Shown: positions 9,918-19,551, counted from the first letter of the stretch. The stretch: DNA of 23,299 nucleotides from Pelargonium nanum (GCA_036897485.1 JAYMTF010001464.1:1-23299), one strand, 5' to 3'. Numbers and translations are program-made. Notes: generated by a model not told the origin, from the sequence alone.

Positions 9918-10720
9918 ATAATTGATTAATTGATTGATCAAAGGTTTGGTTTAGTGTTTTAACAACTTAAGCCTAAGATGTAGTTGAGTCATTTCCTAAT
10001 GAACCGGTCTATGTTTGTACCCTCATTCAGTTTACATTATAGAACTGAACCCAAATATTGAATGAACGCCTTACACATATGTGTCTGTGTGTATCAAGCT
10101 GTATTTCTATTCATAACGCACTCGCATATTATCAGATGTCCAATATTTGTGCGATGTAACAGGTATTCAGCTGGCTTGGACTGACATACTTGAAAAGTAT
10201 GATTTGAATTTAGTGTTCATAGTGTTGTCTGGTTAAAATAAACTGTATCGTTTTCACTTCAATTTTCAGTGATCTATGGCACTTTACTAATTGAAGTTCA
10301 TATAATAATATAAAGGTTCTGTAGTCAAGGTCTGATGGAGGAACTGCAGGTAGCTATGGGCAATACAGTTCAATTGCCACATTTTTCTGCTACTTCAGAG
10401 GACTGTCAAACTGAGACTACAACTTGAATGTGGAAATTCTTCATTCGAATTCAAGCAGAATAAAGCATCAAAACTTCACAGTAGCTGAGTGCAGTCAAGT
10501 GTCTCTTGTCAATATCAATTACAGGAATCCTCCTCTACACTGATTTGGTATTTTATTTATCATCCAAATTTATATCTGTATTGATGTATATTAAGCATGC
10601 CATTTCATTTTGTAGGGTATATATATATATGAATAATTTGCTCATAATAAATGTTAGTCAGGAATATTTTTCAGTTGGACAAAATAGGTATTAACTATTA
10701 AGTGACTTGCTCATCGGAGC
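9918..10720 (+). repeat. Diverged segmental duplication, copy 1
   Basis: Blocks in this interval recur in the same order at 13157-13800. They include gtgcaataattgatt (9918) versus gtacagtaattgatt, caaggtctgatggagg...ctgcaggtagc (10326) versus caaggtcaaatgaagg...ctgcaggtagc (13432), an identical 20-mer gaatgtggaaattcttcatt (10426-10445), and a downstream gacaaaataggt (about 10678) versus gacaaaacaggt. It is non-coding. Confidence 0.6.
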
Positions 10721-10950
10721 TAGTTACGTAACTTACTTCAAGATGCATGCACTACTTAATATCATTATCAAATATTTACTATATTCAGTAGTGAGACAAG
10801 TAGAGACTCACCTTTAATCGCGAGCATGAGCCACCATCTCTCAAATTTATTTGGATTATTGGATGATAAGATCTGCTAGTTTGTTTAGATCTTATCCTAT
10901 CCACGATACTCACATGGCATTCTCTGTAACTAGTTATTGAAACAGATATA

Positions 10951-11446
10951 TTTTTGGTAGCATTTTGATTAGAAATTTGATGTGAATGAGAATAAAACCC
11001 ATTCTCATTTCCATTCCCTCCATTCTTATTGCCATTTTCATTCTTAGGTAATGCCATGTGAACGAGAATAAAACCCATTCTCACTCCCTCCATTCTTATT
11101 GCCATTCTCGTTCTTAGGTAATGCCATGTACTCACATGCATTATTTTGATAAATTAAACTCATTATCATGTTTCTCCACAAAAGTGACATGAAATGAAAA
11201 AAATCATCCCAATTGGACATTCGAGTAAAAAAGTGATGTATTTTTAAAGTGTATGTTATTGTATAAAAAAGCGAAGAAATGAGAATGAGAATCCTATTAT
11301 ATCCATTTAGACGAGAATCAACTTATTCATAATCAAGGGAATGAGAATGACAATGGACATGAGGGGTTTCTAATCCAAACACCATCAATGACATTCTCAC
11401 TGCCACTCGTCATTCCCATTTCCAAACCAAAGGCTACCATAAAATT
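10951..11446. mobile_element. MITE-like element of about 0.5 kb
   Basis: The left end ttttggtagcattttgatta is matched, inverted and imperfectly, by the right end ...ccaaaggctaccataaaat (11426-11446). The interior is full of gaatgagaat and attctcattcc blocks in both orientations, the same compositional type as the shorter fold-back at 2961-3112. There is no transposase ORF. Exact ends and the target duplication are uncertain. Confidence 0.5.
10981..11126 (+). repeat. Tandem duplication inside the MITE-like element, 76-bp period
   Basis: Copy 1 (10981-11056, tgtgaatgagaataaaaccc...) is followed directly by copy 2 (11057-11126, tgtgaacgagaataaaaccc...). Copy 2 is six bases shorter and differs by a few substitutions. 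Confidence 0.88.
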
Positions 11447-11653
11447 GACTTGAAGAATGGAAAGAAAGTTCAGGGAAGCTAATCAACATGTGACTGCCCG
11501 AAACCAACCTGTTCAATGCTCTAATACGTTGCTGGTTCTGGTTTGAAGCATGACCCAAGTCATCTCCTTCTGACTGAATTTGCTTGATTCTTCAGCTTAT
11601 CGGCTGCTAATGAGTAATGACAACCTTTGGCTGTGGAAACTCTGCTGGTTCTT

Positions 11654-11762
11654 GTTGCCGCTCTGCTCCACCTCTAGAATCCTATTGAGCAATGGTAGTA
11701 TTCATTGGGTTGCCGCTCTGCTCCACCTCTAGAATCCTATTGAACATTGGTAGTATTCATTG
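11654..11762 (+). repeat. 55-bp tandem duplication
   Basis: The unit starting gttgccgctctgctccacct at 11654 repeats from 11709 almost exactly (gagcaatgg versus gaacattgg). No gene spans it. The 64-codon frame that begins in its end at 11747 has no recognisable relative. Confidence 0.9.
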
Positions 11763-12990
11763 GACTGGCAAATTTCAGGTTGGCAGTCATACTTGCTATA
11801 AATGATGGCATAACCATTAATACACAGAATATTGTTGAGCTCATGGATCTTCTCTCTCAGGTTCATTCCTGTCAACAACATCGTCATCAACAACAAATCC
11901 TTATCCCAATCTATATTGGGGTGATGGGGTCAGCTACATGATCTTCTCAGCAAAGTTATATGGGATCCTCCACATGTATTCTCCTTTTGATCTCCTTCCT
12001 GTTTAGCACTGTATTTTCTGTTAAGTCTTGCATTAGCATATTTTTCTTTGTAACTTCTTTCCATATAAACTCCAGCACCTCCTTGTTATTTTGTTGTTGT
12101 TTCACCTAGTTGGATTCTGTCTTCCTTTTGCCAATGGAATATTTGCATCCCTACGTTGCTTGTCCAAACCTCTTTGTCTGCCTTTTCGTAATGGATTTTT
12201 TTGTTCCTTTTAAAGTTGCTAGTGATAAAAGCAAGCTTCACAGCTGTTTCTAGACAAGGCTAGTATTTGGAGCAACCATTGTGAACAATAAAGAAATTCG
12301 AAGCTACATGTATTCTCGCCTGAAAAAACAGCGCTCCATACAAAGTTGAGGAGGTACAATTATCAACATACAAAACTGTTTCTGAATGTTTGTGTTGGAG
12401 ATATGATTAGGGTTTATCAACTGGACTCAAAGTTATAAGTTCTTGTTTGATCTAGATTGAAAATAATGGATCAAGTATTCCCAGGTGATATATATTCTGT
12501 TGACATAATTAATACTGTGTTGTTGCTAGTGAATCCTGTTGTTTTCTAATGTGGTAAACAACTTATTTTTACACTAAATCACAACCACTGACCAAGGATA
12601 CCATTGATATGTTGATTCATATAATCTTAGACCATTATGCTATTATTGGTAATATGTAAAGTTAATTTCTGTATTGTTTTTTTGTTCCAAGACTCGGGTT
12701 TTGGTAATATATACATGCATGGAAGCTTCCTTATAGGATATTGGGTCATTACTGAATTACCTGTGGTAATTGGTTTTATCAAGTTACTGAGTTATACTCC
12801 AAAATGAACCTTTTAGAACTGCATGGCGACTTATTTCAAAAAACAATGTGCATTTATGGTCATTATACTGCTAAAAGGAATGTGATAAATGATGTGGGTT
12901 TATTTTCGTAAGTTAATTTGGAATCTTTAACAATCCCATGGCTCCTTTCTTTGGCTTTCACAATAAAAGATAATGCAGTCGGGTTCACTT
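11763..12990. other. Spacer, no gene seen
   Basis: AT-rich sequence. Only short accidental frames were found; a CAACA-rich patch near 11870-11895 gives a glutamine run in one frame, without other support for coding. Confidence 0.45.
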
Positions 12991-12993
12991 GGA

Positions 12994-13085
12994 TCAAGTT
13001 TTTTTTCTGATCGGCGAGTATAAATAAATATATTATTTGAAAAGCTAGGATTCCCAAGAAGGGAACCAGCCAAGGTTGTGACATT
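12994..13085 (-). mobile_element. 3' end of a poly-A retroposon, truncated copy
   Basis: Read on the minus strand this ends in ...ccgatcagaaaaaaaa (poly-T on the plus strand at about 12999-13006). It matches, base for base over most of about 85 bp, the 3' end of the retroposon at 17606-18225 (shared: gatcggc, aaaagctag, ttcccaagaagg). It is a 5'-truncated copy of the same LINE/SINE-type family. No flanking duplication was identified. Confidence 0.6.
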
Positions 13086-13156
13086 CTTTAGGTTGTGGTT
13101 TCTTCTGATATACTCCATTTCCTGCTGATGTGTAAATTAATACAGTTAGGTCAGGT

Positions 13157-13800
13157 GTACAGTAATTGATTCATTTATTGAGCAATAGTCTGCTTTAGAG
13201 AACTTTAGTGTAGTCAAGTCTCTGCGAAAGGGATTCTCTACTTTTATCATACTAGTCTAAGATATAGAACTAAGATTTGATTACTCAATCGGATAGTTAT
13301 GTGCCAAGTTGTTTGATGTTTATCATCGCAGCGTATGATGTACTCTACATTTCAGACTATTAAAAACTGTTCTATTCTCTATTATCTAGTAACTTGATTT
13401 GGAGCGAACATCTTTCGCTGGAAAGCAGAACCAAGGTCAAATGAAGGCCCTGCAGGTAGCGCTATTTGGCAGCACCATTCTATTACTTTATGTTTTTATT
13501 TCAAAGATTAATTATGATGAATGTGGAAATTCTTCATTTTGATATAAACTGACAAAATGCTGATTTCAGACTTCATAGATACAGTATCAGTCGAGAGGAT
13601 CAATTCAGCTCTAGATTATGCAACTCCTCTATGCTGCGGTATGTAACATCATTTATTTACTTGTTTTGCAAAGATTTGCTATATCATCATTCAAATTATG
13701 GCTTGACAACATTATCAAACAATATTAGGATATAATTTTCTGATGGGACAAAACAGGTTTCAAATGAGAGATTAGTGACAGAACCTGCTTCACGGTACCC
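13157..13800 (+). repeat. Diverged segmental duplication, copy 2
   Basis: Partner of 9918-10720. The blocks listed there appear in the same order and orientation, including the exact 20-mer at 13519-13538. Spacing between blocks differs by insertions and deletions, so the duplication is old. Confidence 0.6.
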
Positions 13801-14456
13801 TTAAGTTGCTCAAAGCACTTCTAGTTTATTGATATTATAATATTCAAGTGCACTACCATATCTCTCACATATTTCACTGATTAAAGCACAATGAGATATG
13901 GCCATGACATGGGACAAGGTTGATAATAGTGACTGTCTCTTACACGTCTTGTGCAATATGGTGTCAAGTGTTCTTAAAAAAATTTCTACTGAAAAATAAT
14001 ATATTTCCAAAAACTTATTAGTATGGATTGTTTGTTTTGATGTTCTCATTTGAAGTATGCAAAGTATGAAATGATCCCTATTTCGTTTTCTTTTTATCAT
14101 AATTGATGTTGATATCATTGAACATCTTCTTTGAAGTTGTCATTTTTGGTCAATCAATAGAATTTGAATTTACATCACTTGTTCTTCTGTAAACTGATAA
14201 AACTATGGCTGATCTTGGTATAATCAAGAAGTTCTAGCCAGACCTATGTATCTCCTGCTTCAATAGTCTATTAATGGTGGACGTTTCTGAACTGAAACCT
14301 TAAAAAGCTGACATAAATATTGTCTTGTATACACAGAATGTTTTGATTTTTGATGACTTGTCAGCCATTTTTTCAAATGTTGGGTTCAAAATAATTTCAT
14401 TCTCATAAACACTTAGTATTGCATGTTCACACATGGGCAGCACACAAATTATCCAG
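13801..14456. other. Spacer, no gene seen
   Basis: AT-rich sequence downstream of MADS gene 1. No coding or RNA signal was recognised. Confidence 0.45.
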
Positions 14457-14560
14457 ATTAAATGATCAAATATTTCAAACAACCATAAAAAGATGAACAA
14501 CAAATTAATGATTAAATGATCAAACATTTCAAACAACCATAAAAAGATGAACTGCAAATT
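14457..14560 (+). repeat. 54-bp tandem duplication
   Basis: The unit attaaatgatcaaatatttc... (14457-14510) repeats at 14511-14560 with few changes (acaacaaatt versus actgcaaatt). It lies about 190 bp beyond the stop codon of MADS gene 1. Confidence 0.9.
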
Positions 14561-14748
14561 AAAAAATTGACCGACACATGTGTTCGTTCAATTTAGAGAA
14601 TAACGAAAGAAATAAAAATAAGCCCTACTGCCTACATTATTCATACATGAACCACATAGATCTTTAAGAGACTCGCTCAAGTTCATGTAGTACTTATTCT
14701 TCTTAGGGTGATTAAAGGAATAAAATGTTGGGCCAATTAGGGCTGAAG

Positions 14749-15390
14749 TTAATGTCTGAAATTGAAAGCATAGCTGGATCCCATGTTCTCTTGGAGGTTT
14801 TCCATCTCCGTCTCCATCTTAACGACTGGTGCAGGCTGTGCCTGAACAATCTCTTCACTCCTTGGAACATCTGGTAATGCAGCCACTGGCACTGGGGTGT
14901 CACCATTAATTGGTTTGTTAAGCCTGTCAATCCTCTGCTTGATATTCTGCTTGTACTCTCTGACTAACATCCCAACCTCTTTCAAGCCGTCCTGGCTCAA
15001 TGTCTCCAAACTTTCGCCAGCCAAGGTCCAAAACATTAGCCGGGTCAGCTCCTTTTCTCGAGTTTCATTGTATTCTTTCTCCAGCTGCTTTTCTATTTTG
15101 GACAACTTTTCCTTCAGGATACTTTCTTGGTTCGTCGTATGTCGATGCTGGTCCATCTGAGACATCTTCTCAAACCGTTCAAGGACACCTTGGACCCCCA
15201 GAGAGGAAGCCCAAACTGTTGGCTGCAAGTTATCTGGTTGATAGATCATCATGCAGCCGTCAACTCCGCAAAGGGTGGTTAACTCATTCGCCTTCTTGAG
15301 CAGCCCCTTTGTCCTTTTTCTGAATGTGGCCTTCCTTGCAGCGTCATTGCTGATGAAAGCAAGCTTCACCTTCCTTCTTAACACTGGCAT
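14749..15390 (-). CDS. Type I M-gamma MADS-box transcription factor (AGL80/PHERES-like), gene 1, 213 aa
   Basis: Sequence-specific DNA-binding factor acting in the nucleus. The MADS domain covers about residues 1-60: MPVLRRKVKLAFISND, then ARKATFRKRTKGLLKKANEL, then TLCGVDGCMMIY. The KVKLAFISND and TLCGV signatures and the following VWASSLGVQGVLERFEKM (about 68-85) are typical of the M-gamma class. A charged region rich in K/E (about 95-130) is probably a dimerisation coiled coil. The tail ends with a Q/P-containing segment (EEIVQAQPAP). It is intron-less, as usual for this class, and shorter than most Arabidopsis M-gamma proteins. The start at 15390 is chosen because the MADS domain begins there and a TATA box lies 74 bp upstream. 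The open frame extends to 15597, but that hydrophobic extension would be promoter. Family members act in female gametophyte and endosperm development, often with M-alpha partners. Its role here is inferred from the family. Confidence 0.88.
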   Translation of the reverse strand: MPVLRRKVKLAFISNDAARKATFRKRTKGLLKKANELTTLCGVDGCMMIYQPDNLQPTVWASSLGVQGVLERFEKMSQMDQHRHTTNQESILKEKLSKIEKQLEKEYNETREKELTRLMFWTLAGESLETLSQDGLKEVGMLVREYKQNIKQRIDRLNKPINGDTPVPVAALPDVPRSEEIVQAQPAPVVKMETEMENLQENMGSSYAFNFRH

Positions 15391-15463
15391 GGTTAGTAAG
15401 GAAATAATAGAAACAATTAGGATACTGAAAGCTGTGTGTGTTCTTGCCCAGAACAACCTATGG

Positions 15464-15471
15464 TATATATA
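15464..15471 (-). promoter_or_regulatory. TATA box of MADS gene 1
   Basis: TATATATA on the minus strand, 74 bp upstream of the chosen ATG, predicts a leader of about 40-45 bases and argues against the upstream in-frame extension. Confidence 0.65.
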
Positions 15472-15474
15472 GAA

Positions 15475-16570
15475 CAGTGGAAAGAGCAGAATTAATATTA
15501 ACAACTTTTGCCTTGTCATGTCCTGGCTGGCAATATTGATAAGGAATAGTCTAGGGGATATGAATCTGGCCACTGTTGTTAAAAAATCAAGATACACATA
15601 TTATGGATTAATGAGTTTCCATATATTGTTAAATTGGATAAGAATAACTGTGGCAGGAGTAATATTATGGTAGAAATTCAGTGAGACAATTAATTATCGG
15701 GTTGGTGGTATCATAATCCTTTTTGAAAGGGCTTATTCTGAGACTGAACTCATTAATTATTGACAGCTTGTTGGGTAAATGTTGAAGCGTAAATTTAGAT
15801 GTGAATGAATGTACATTGAAGTATAATTTTGGCTGTATCCTAAGAGGTAATACAATTATACAAACATGGAAACCTACTTAAGTAGATGGAGGGACGTCAA
15901 GTCATCTTTTGGTGAATGTACTTTGTTGCAAGATAAAAGAAGGGGAAATGTACTTAGTAAGATGATGTTTTTTATTGTTTGATATAAATGCGGCATACAG
16001 AGAATATATTTAATGTCTTCATTATCACATTCCATAAATATGCATGTATGATACATGTCTTGTGCACAGCAAAATGGTTAAAAACATTGATAAAATTGTC
16101 TAGTTGTATGTGAAGATGTATTCACTCGTCATGTTCAGATTCTGTCTACATGTATGCACTACACTAGTATTCAAGAAGAATATGTAAACATGCACTGTAT
16201 TGAGCTTTCTTGGTTGTTGTACATGAAATAACACAACATTACATGCTTTTATTCTAACATGCCAGTAATATGATTTTTGTGTTTTGAGTCACCGCTATAA
16301 TGAGAATTTCTAAATGTTCCGTGGCTGAATTATAACTACTGACAGGTTATTAATATGTTGAATTATGATTCCTGCTATAACTAATTATTCATAATACAAG
16401 GAATTATCTTTTTTGTCTTTCTGCTGTGTCTGGTAAGAGGTAGAGGAATTACTAAATATTCCTAGAATAGAGTATCATCATACTCCCCAAGCAATAAAAA
16501 GATGTCAAAATATCAAACCAACCAAAATTGAGACTGTTAGTGTTACAATGTGTCACCTATTAAGACTTTA
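15475..16570. other. Upstream region of MADS gene 1, no gene seen
   Basis: AT-rich sequence. Short blocks resemble the upstream region of MADS gene 2: cttttggtgaat at about 15905 and 22114, and tatgcactacactagtattcaag (about 16152) versus tatacattacactacaactcaag (about 22297). They suggest that the duplicated unit included promoter DNA. Confidence 0.4.
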
Positions 16571-16574
16571 TCAT

Positions 16575-16645
16575 CAATCCCTTGCAACTTAAAACATCTG
16601 AAAACATATAAAATTGACAATCCCTTGCAACTGAAAACATATAAA
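16575..16645 (+). repeat. 43-bp tandem duplication
   Basis: caatcccttgcaact with a following aaaacat...ataaaa block occurs at 16575 and again at 16618 with small changes. Confidence 0.75.
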
Positions 16646-16789
16646 AAGATCTATGCACATTTAATTTGCGTATGGATACACTCTTAAGGATGAACAATTT
16701 GATTGGAAGGATATCTCCCTTGTCCTCCAAGGAAGTGAGACTTTGATCAACCCTTGCACAGTATGTGCCCTAAACACAAACAACATTAC

Positions 16790-16942
16790 TGTGAATTTGA
16801 GAGAGAATAATTCATCTATTCGCAATGGGTAAAAGCCCAATTTATTGTACAATGAGAATAAATCAAGATCATAATTATTTTTATCAATCCCTAATTTACA
16901 GCAAATTAAATATTTGAATCTAACAAATCAGATATTCTAACA
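16790..16942 (-). mobile_element. 3' LTR of copia element B (153 bp)
   Basis: On the minus strand it starts TGTTAGAATATC directly after a polypurine tract and ends ...ctctctcaaattcaca, giving TG...CA ends. It follows the end of the copia RNase H coding region at the expected distance. The matching 5' LTR was not found, so the element is 5'-truncated or rearranged. Confidence 0.7.
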
Positions 16943-16951
16943 CTGCCCCTC
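16943..16951 (-). other. Polypurine tract of copia element B
   Basis: GAGGGGCAG on the minus strand touches the LTR start; it primes plus-strand DNA synthesis in LTR retrotransposons. Confidence 0.7.
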
Positions 16952-17390
16952 AAGTTGGAGCATAAATATCATATGCACCTAATTTGTTACAAATATACTT
17001 GATTCGAAGGCCCCTAAGTGACTTTGTAAAGACATCTGCCAACTGATTATTGGAGTTGACACTCAAGTAACAATGACTACTTCAACTAAATTTCTCTTAC
17101 AAAGTGGCAATCGATCTCAATGTGTTTCGTCCTTTTATGAAAGACTGGATTGGAGGCAATGTGTAGGGCAACTTGATTGTCGCATGTAAGCCTCAGTGGA
17201 GTCATTCTACAAAACTTTAATTCTTTTAGAAGTTAACCATATGAACTCACATGTTGCATTGGCTATGACTCGATATTCTGCTTCTGCACATGATCTTGCC
17301 ACAACATTCTGTTTCTTACTTCTCCAAGAAACTAAGTTACCACTAACCAAGTACCATTTGAGTGTAACACAGACATCTCATCAACCATAG
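16952..17390 (-). pseudogene. Copia element B: RNase H and polyprotein end (broken)
   Basis: The minus-strand translation gives [35 protein letters not shown] and, in other frames, [16 protein letters not shown] and DRLPLCKR. Together these are the Ty1-copia RNase H domain and C-terminus in the correct order. At least three frameshifts or stops are present. At about 17360 the reading passes straight from a reverse transcriptase N-terminal motif (SNGTW) into GNLVSW of RNase H, so the reverse transcriptase core has been deleted, apparently between short similar sequences (ggtacttggtta and ggtaacttagtt). Confidence 0.85.
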
Positions 17391-17596
17391 TCTGATGTTA
17401 ATTGGGTGCGATAATGCTTCTTCTGCAGTCTCAAGAATAGGAACAAAAGATAAACTAGCAATAAAAGCAAAGTAGGTAGGAGATGAACGGTCATAAATTA
17501 ATCCACAAAACGGTACGTAGAATGGGGGTTGATCGTAGATTGTGTACCTTTTCGTTGGGCTATGGAAGATTGACATTCTGCGGGACTGGAGTAGGT
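17391..17596 (-). pseudogene. Copia element B: linker and start of reverse transcriptase
   Basis: The minus strand encodes PPTPVPQNVNLP (from about 17600), then the conserved linker YDRSSPTYFAFIASLSF and SEAL-like ETAEEALSHP, then [14 protein letters not shown]. This is the standard region between integrase and reverse transcriptase in plant copia polyproteins, with frameshifts. The sequence continues, after removal of an inserted retroposon, into the segment at 18235-18420. Confidence 0.8.
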
Positions 17597-17605
17597 GGAT
17601 CACTT
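17597..17605 (+). repeat. Target-site duplication, left copy
   Basis: ggatcactt, repeated at 18226-18234 (the preceding t is also shared, so 9 or 10 bp). It flanks the retroposon insertion. Confidence 0.85.
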
Positions 17606-18225
17606 TTTTTCTTGATCGGCTAAGATAGATATATATTATAATATAAAAGCTAGAGTTTCCAAGAAGGAAACAAGAGCCAAAGTACAACCAGAAAAAAACG
17701 AAACCCAGTAACATGAACGCGAGACTGACTTTTGAAATGAAAAAATTGTGGAATACATCAAAACTTGAAAGCGTCCATTGGGGGATTGATATTTGGATAT
17801 GAGAGTAGCAATGGTGAAAAACATGAATTTGATTTTCAGCAAGGACTTTGGATGTCTGCTTCCTCAAGCTGAATATATATGCTAATCCTTGCTAGCCATA
17901 ATCTCCATATTGCTTACTTGTATGAGAATGAAGTCTGCATTGGATTGAGTGATGAGCCAGCCGGGAGTAAATTCTTCTTAGCCAATGAGTTCAGACCTAT
18001 GCAATTTCATGACATGCATATGATTAGGATCTCTCTATCCGATTCTATGAGGGTCCCAAAGGTCAGTTAGCACAATTCTGGGCTGATGCTTCTATGGGTT
18101 TTGAGAATATTGACTTCTTCCATAAAGTGATTAAACGCCCGAATCTGCCTTGGGATGGAACAAAGGAGAAGCCAGCATTAAAGTTTTTGATGATGCCTCT
18201 GCTCAGAAAGGACGAATTCCATCAT
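17606..18225 (-). mobile_element. Poly-A retroposon (LINE/SINE type) inserted in copia element B
   Basis: About 620 bp inserted between exact 9-bp duplications. On the minus strand it ends in ccgatcaagaaaaaaa, a short poly-A tail at the duplication, so retrotransposition ran in the minus orientation. Its last about 90 bases match the truncated copy at 12994-13085, which shows a dispersed family. Removing it rejoins the copia linker reading (SDPP) cleanly. On the opposite (plus) strand, 17879-18190 contains long open stretches (MLILASHNLHIAYLYENEV; after a frame change, GQLAQFWADASMGFENIDFF and KRPNLPWDGTKEKPALK) that read like protein but match nothing I can name. They may be captured host sequence or chance. 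No reverse transcriptase was recognised inside. Confidence 0.75.
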
Positions 18226-18234
18226 GGATCACTT
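18226..18234 (+). repeat. Target-site duplication, right copy
   Basis: ggatcactt, identical to 17597-17605. Confidence 0.85.
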
Positions 18235-18420
18235 GATGAAGGAGGTGAGTCACTTGGAACATAGACCAACGAGTTGTTAACAACGGGAGCAGGACGAGAA
18301 TGACTATGATAGGTAAGCAAAGGAGGATCCGTTGACAGTGGAGAAGAAATACATGCAGATAGCTGAGAAGGAAGATCCTGTGGAATTAAGAGGGGAAAAT
18401 AAGGTAGGGGTAAAACCTGT
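18235..18420 (-). pseudogene. Copia element B: proline/serine-rich linker
   Basis: The minus strand encodes a P/S-rich stretch (SSPLSTDPPLLTYHSHS, then SDSPPSSSDP). It is the variable linker between integrase and reverse transcriptase. Its reading continues across the retroposon into PPTPVPQNV at about 17600. On its other side it abuts reverse transcriptase sequence of element A, which is the wrong order for a single copia element. Confidence 0.7.
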
Positions 18421-19080
18421 TTGGGAAGTGTGACAATTGGATCCATAAGAGTGCCAATAGGTCGACAATCCAACATCTTAGTTTCTCAAGAATGTCGAGA
18501 GCATACTTACGCTGAGAGATGAGAAATCCTGTGTCAGATTGAGCAACTACAATACCCAAGAAGTACTTCTGGCGACCAAGGTCCTTAGTCTGAAAATGTT
18601 TGAAGAGATGTTCTTTCAACTGAAGAATACCATCTTCATTGTCTTCTGTGATGACAATATAATCCACATATACGACAAGATAACTATATTTTTCTTGTGA
18701 TGAGTGATGATAAAAAATCGAGTGGTCAGTCTCACTGTGAATCATGCCAAATTCTTGAACATCCGCACTGAACCTTCTAAACCATATGCACATAGTGACT
18801 ATTTGAGGCCATAAAGGGAGCGCTTAAGCTTGCAAACCAGACTAAGCTCCCCCTGAGCAACAAAACCAGGAGGTTGCTCCATATAAATCTCCTCATGAAA
18901 CTCCCTACGAAGAAATGCATTCTTGATGTCAAGTTGGTAAAGAGGCCAGTGACGCGTGGCTGCAATTGCTATGAAAAGACGAACCGACATTGGACTTGCT
19001 TGAAGGAAGAGGAAGGAGTTCTCAAGTTCCCTAAGACTCCAAAGAAGAAATTTCATCAATCATTGCTTGCCTCCATCTTG
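18421..19080 (-). pseudogene. Copia element A: reverse transcriptase (RVT_2), broken
   Basis: The minus-strand translation gives SVRLFIAIAATRHWPLYQLD, IKNAFLRREFHEEIYMEQPP and SLYGLK, then after a stop QEFGMIHSETDHSIFY, YLVVYVDYIVIT, HFQTKDLG, YFLGI and SQRKYALDILE, all hallmarks of the Ty1-copia reverse transcriptase in order. Inactivating changes: a stop after YGLK where glutamine is expected (18797-18799), a 2-base insertion just after it, a catalytic YVDD changed to YVDY (about 18659-18670), a frameshift near 18480, and loss of roughly 50-60 codons between the GTWEL-like start and SVRLF. The 3' side ends abruptly at about 18421. Confidence 0.9.
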
Positions 19081-19400
19081 GTACAAAAAATGCCTCACCG
19101 GTAGTTTTTGGAATGGAAGCAGTAGACAAAGAACACACAAAAACATAATGTGAAGAAGACAAATTATGATAACTAAGACAAACATAACGAGGATTAGGAT
19201 TTCAGGTGGAACGATTACCCATCTTATCACAATGTATAAATACTCAACTGGAGGTAGATCCGCAACAGGTGGAAATGCTAAATGAGGAGGTGGGTTAACA
19301 GGAGACGTACCATTAACTGTAAGAGAAGAGGAACGAGTACGACAAATGTAGACTTGTAAAGGAGTAGGAGGGGAAAAGACTCACAAGTAGCTACACTAAA
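19081..19400 (-). pseudogene. Copia element A: linker and reverse transcriptase start
   Basis: The minus strand reads, in shifting frames, LQVYICRTRSSSL, VNPPPHLAFPPVADLPP, YHNLSSSHYVFVCSLS and SIPKTTGEAFF, then RWRQAMIDEISSLES and a stop before GTWEL. This is the linker region of a second copia lineage, clearly different in sequence from the equivalent segment of element B at 17391-17596. Confidence 0.8.
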
Positions 19401-19405
19401 GAAAT
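19401..19405 (+). repeat. Target-site duplication (gaaat), left copy
   Basis: gaaat, repeated exactly at 19552-19556 directly beyond the solo LTR. Confidence 0.85.
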
Positions 19406-19551
19406 TGTTAGAATATAGATATGTTAGTATGTAAATATAAGATAGATAGGAGGGTATTGTGGTCTTTTATTTAGCTTAAGGCTCTATAAATAGAGTTCTT
19501 GTATGTTGTTAAGTGATATAGAAAATATAAAGCTTTTCTCTAGCTTTTACA
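19406..19551 (+). mobile_element. Solo LTR (146 bp) inserted in copia element A
   Basis: Starts TGTTAGAATATAG, ends ...tagcttttaca, and is flanked by perfect 5-bp duplications, the signature of an LTR retrotransposon reduced by LTR-LTR recombination. A promoter-like ctctataaatagag lies at about 19481-19494, which places the LTR in plus orientation, opposite to its host. Removing it and one gaaat restores a continuous copia reading (CDVFP into SLV). The first 11 bases match the LTR of element B at 16942, so both may belong to related copia lineages, but the interiors differ. Confidence 0.9.

Noticed and set aside
10785-11141. 118-codon minus-strand frame
   Set aside because: Its repetitive NENG/NKNG composition comes from the tandem GAATGAGAAT repeats of the MITE-like element.
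14300-14557. 85-codon minus-strand frame with repeated FLWLFE
   Set aside because: The repeat in the peptide reflects the 54-bp tandem duplication; no other support.
15391-15597. 69-residue hydrophobic N-terminal extension of MADS gene 1
   Set aside because: It spans the TATA box and leader; MADS proteins of this class start at the MADS domain, and gene 2 shows the same layout.
18874-19104. 76-codon plus-strand frame
   Set aside because: It is antisense to the copia reverse transcriptase.
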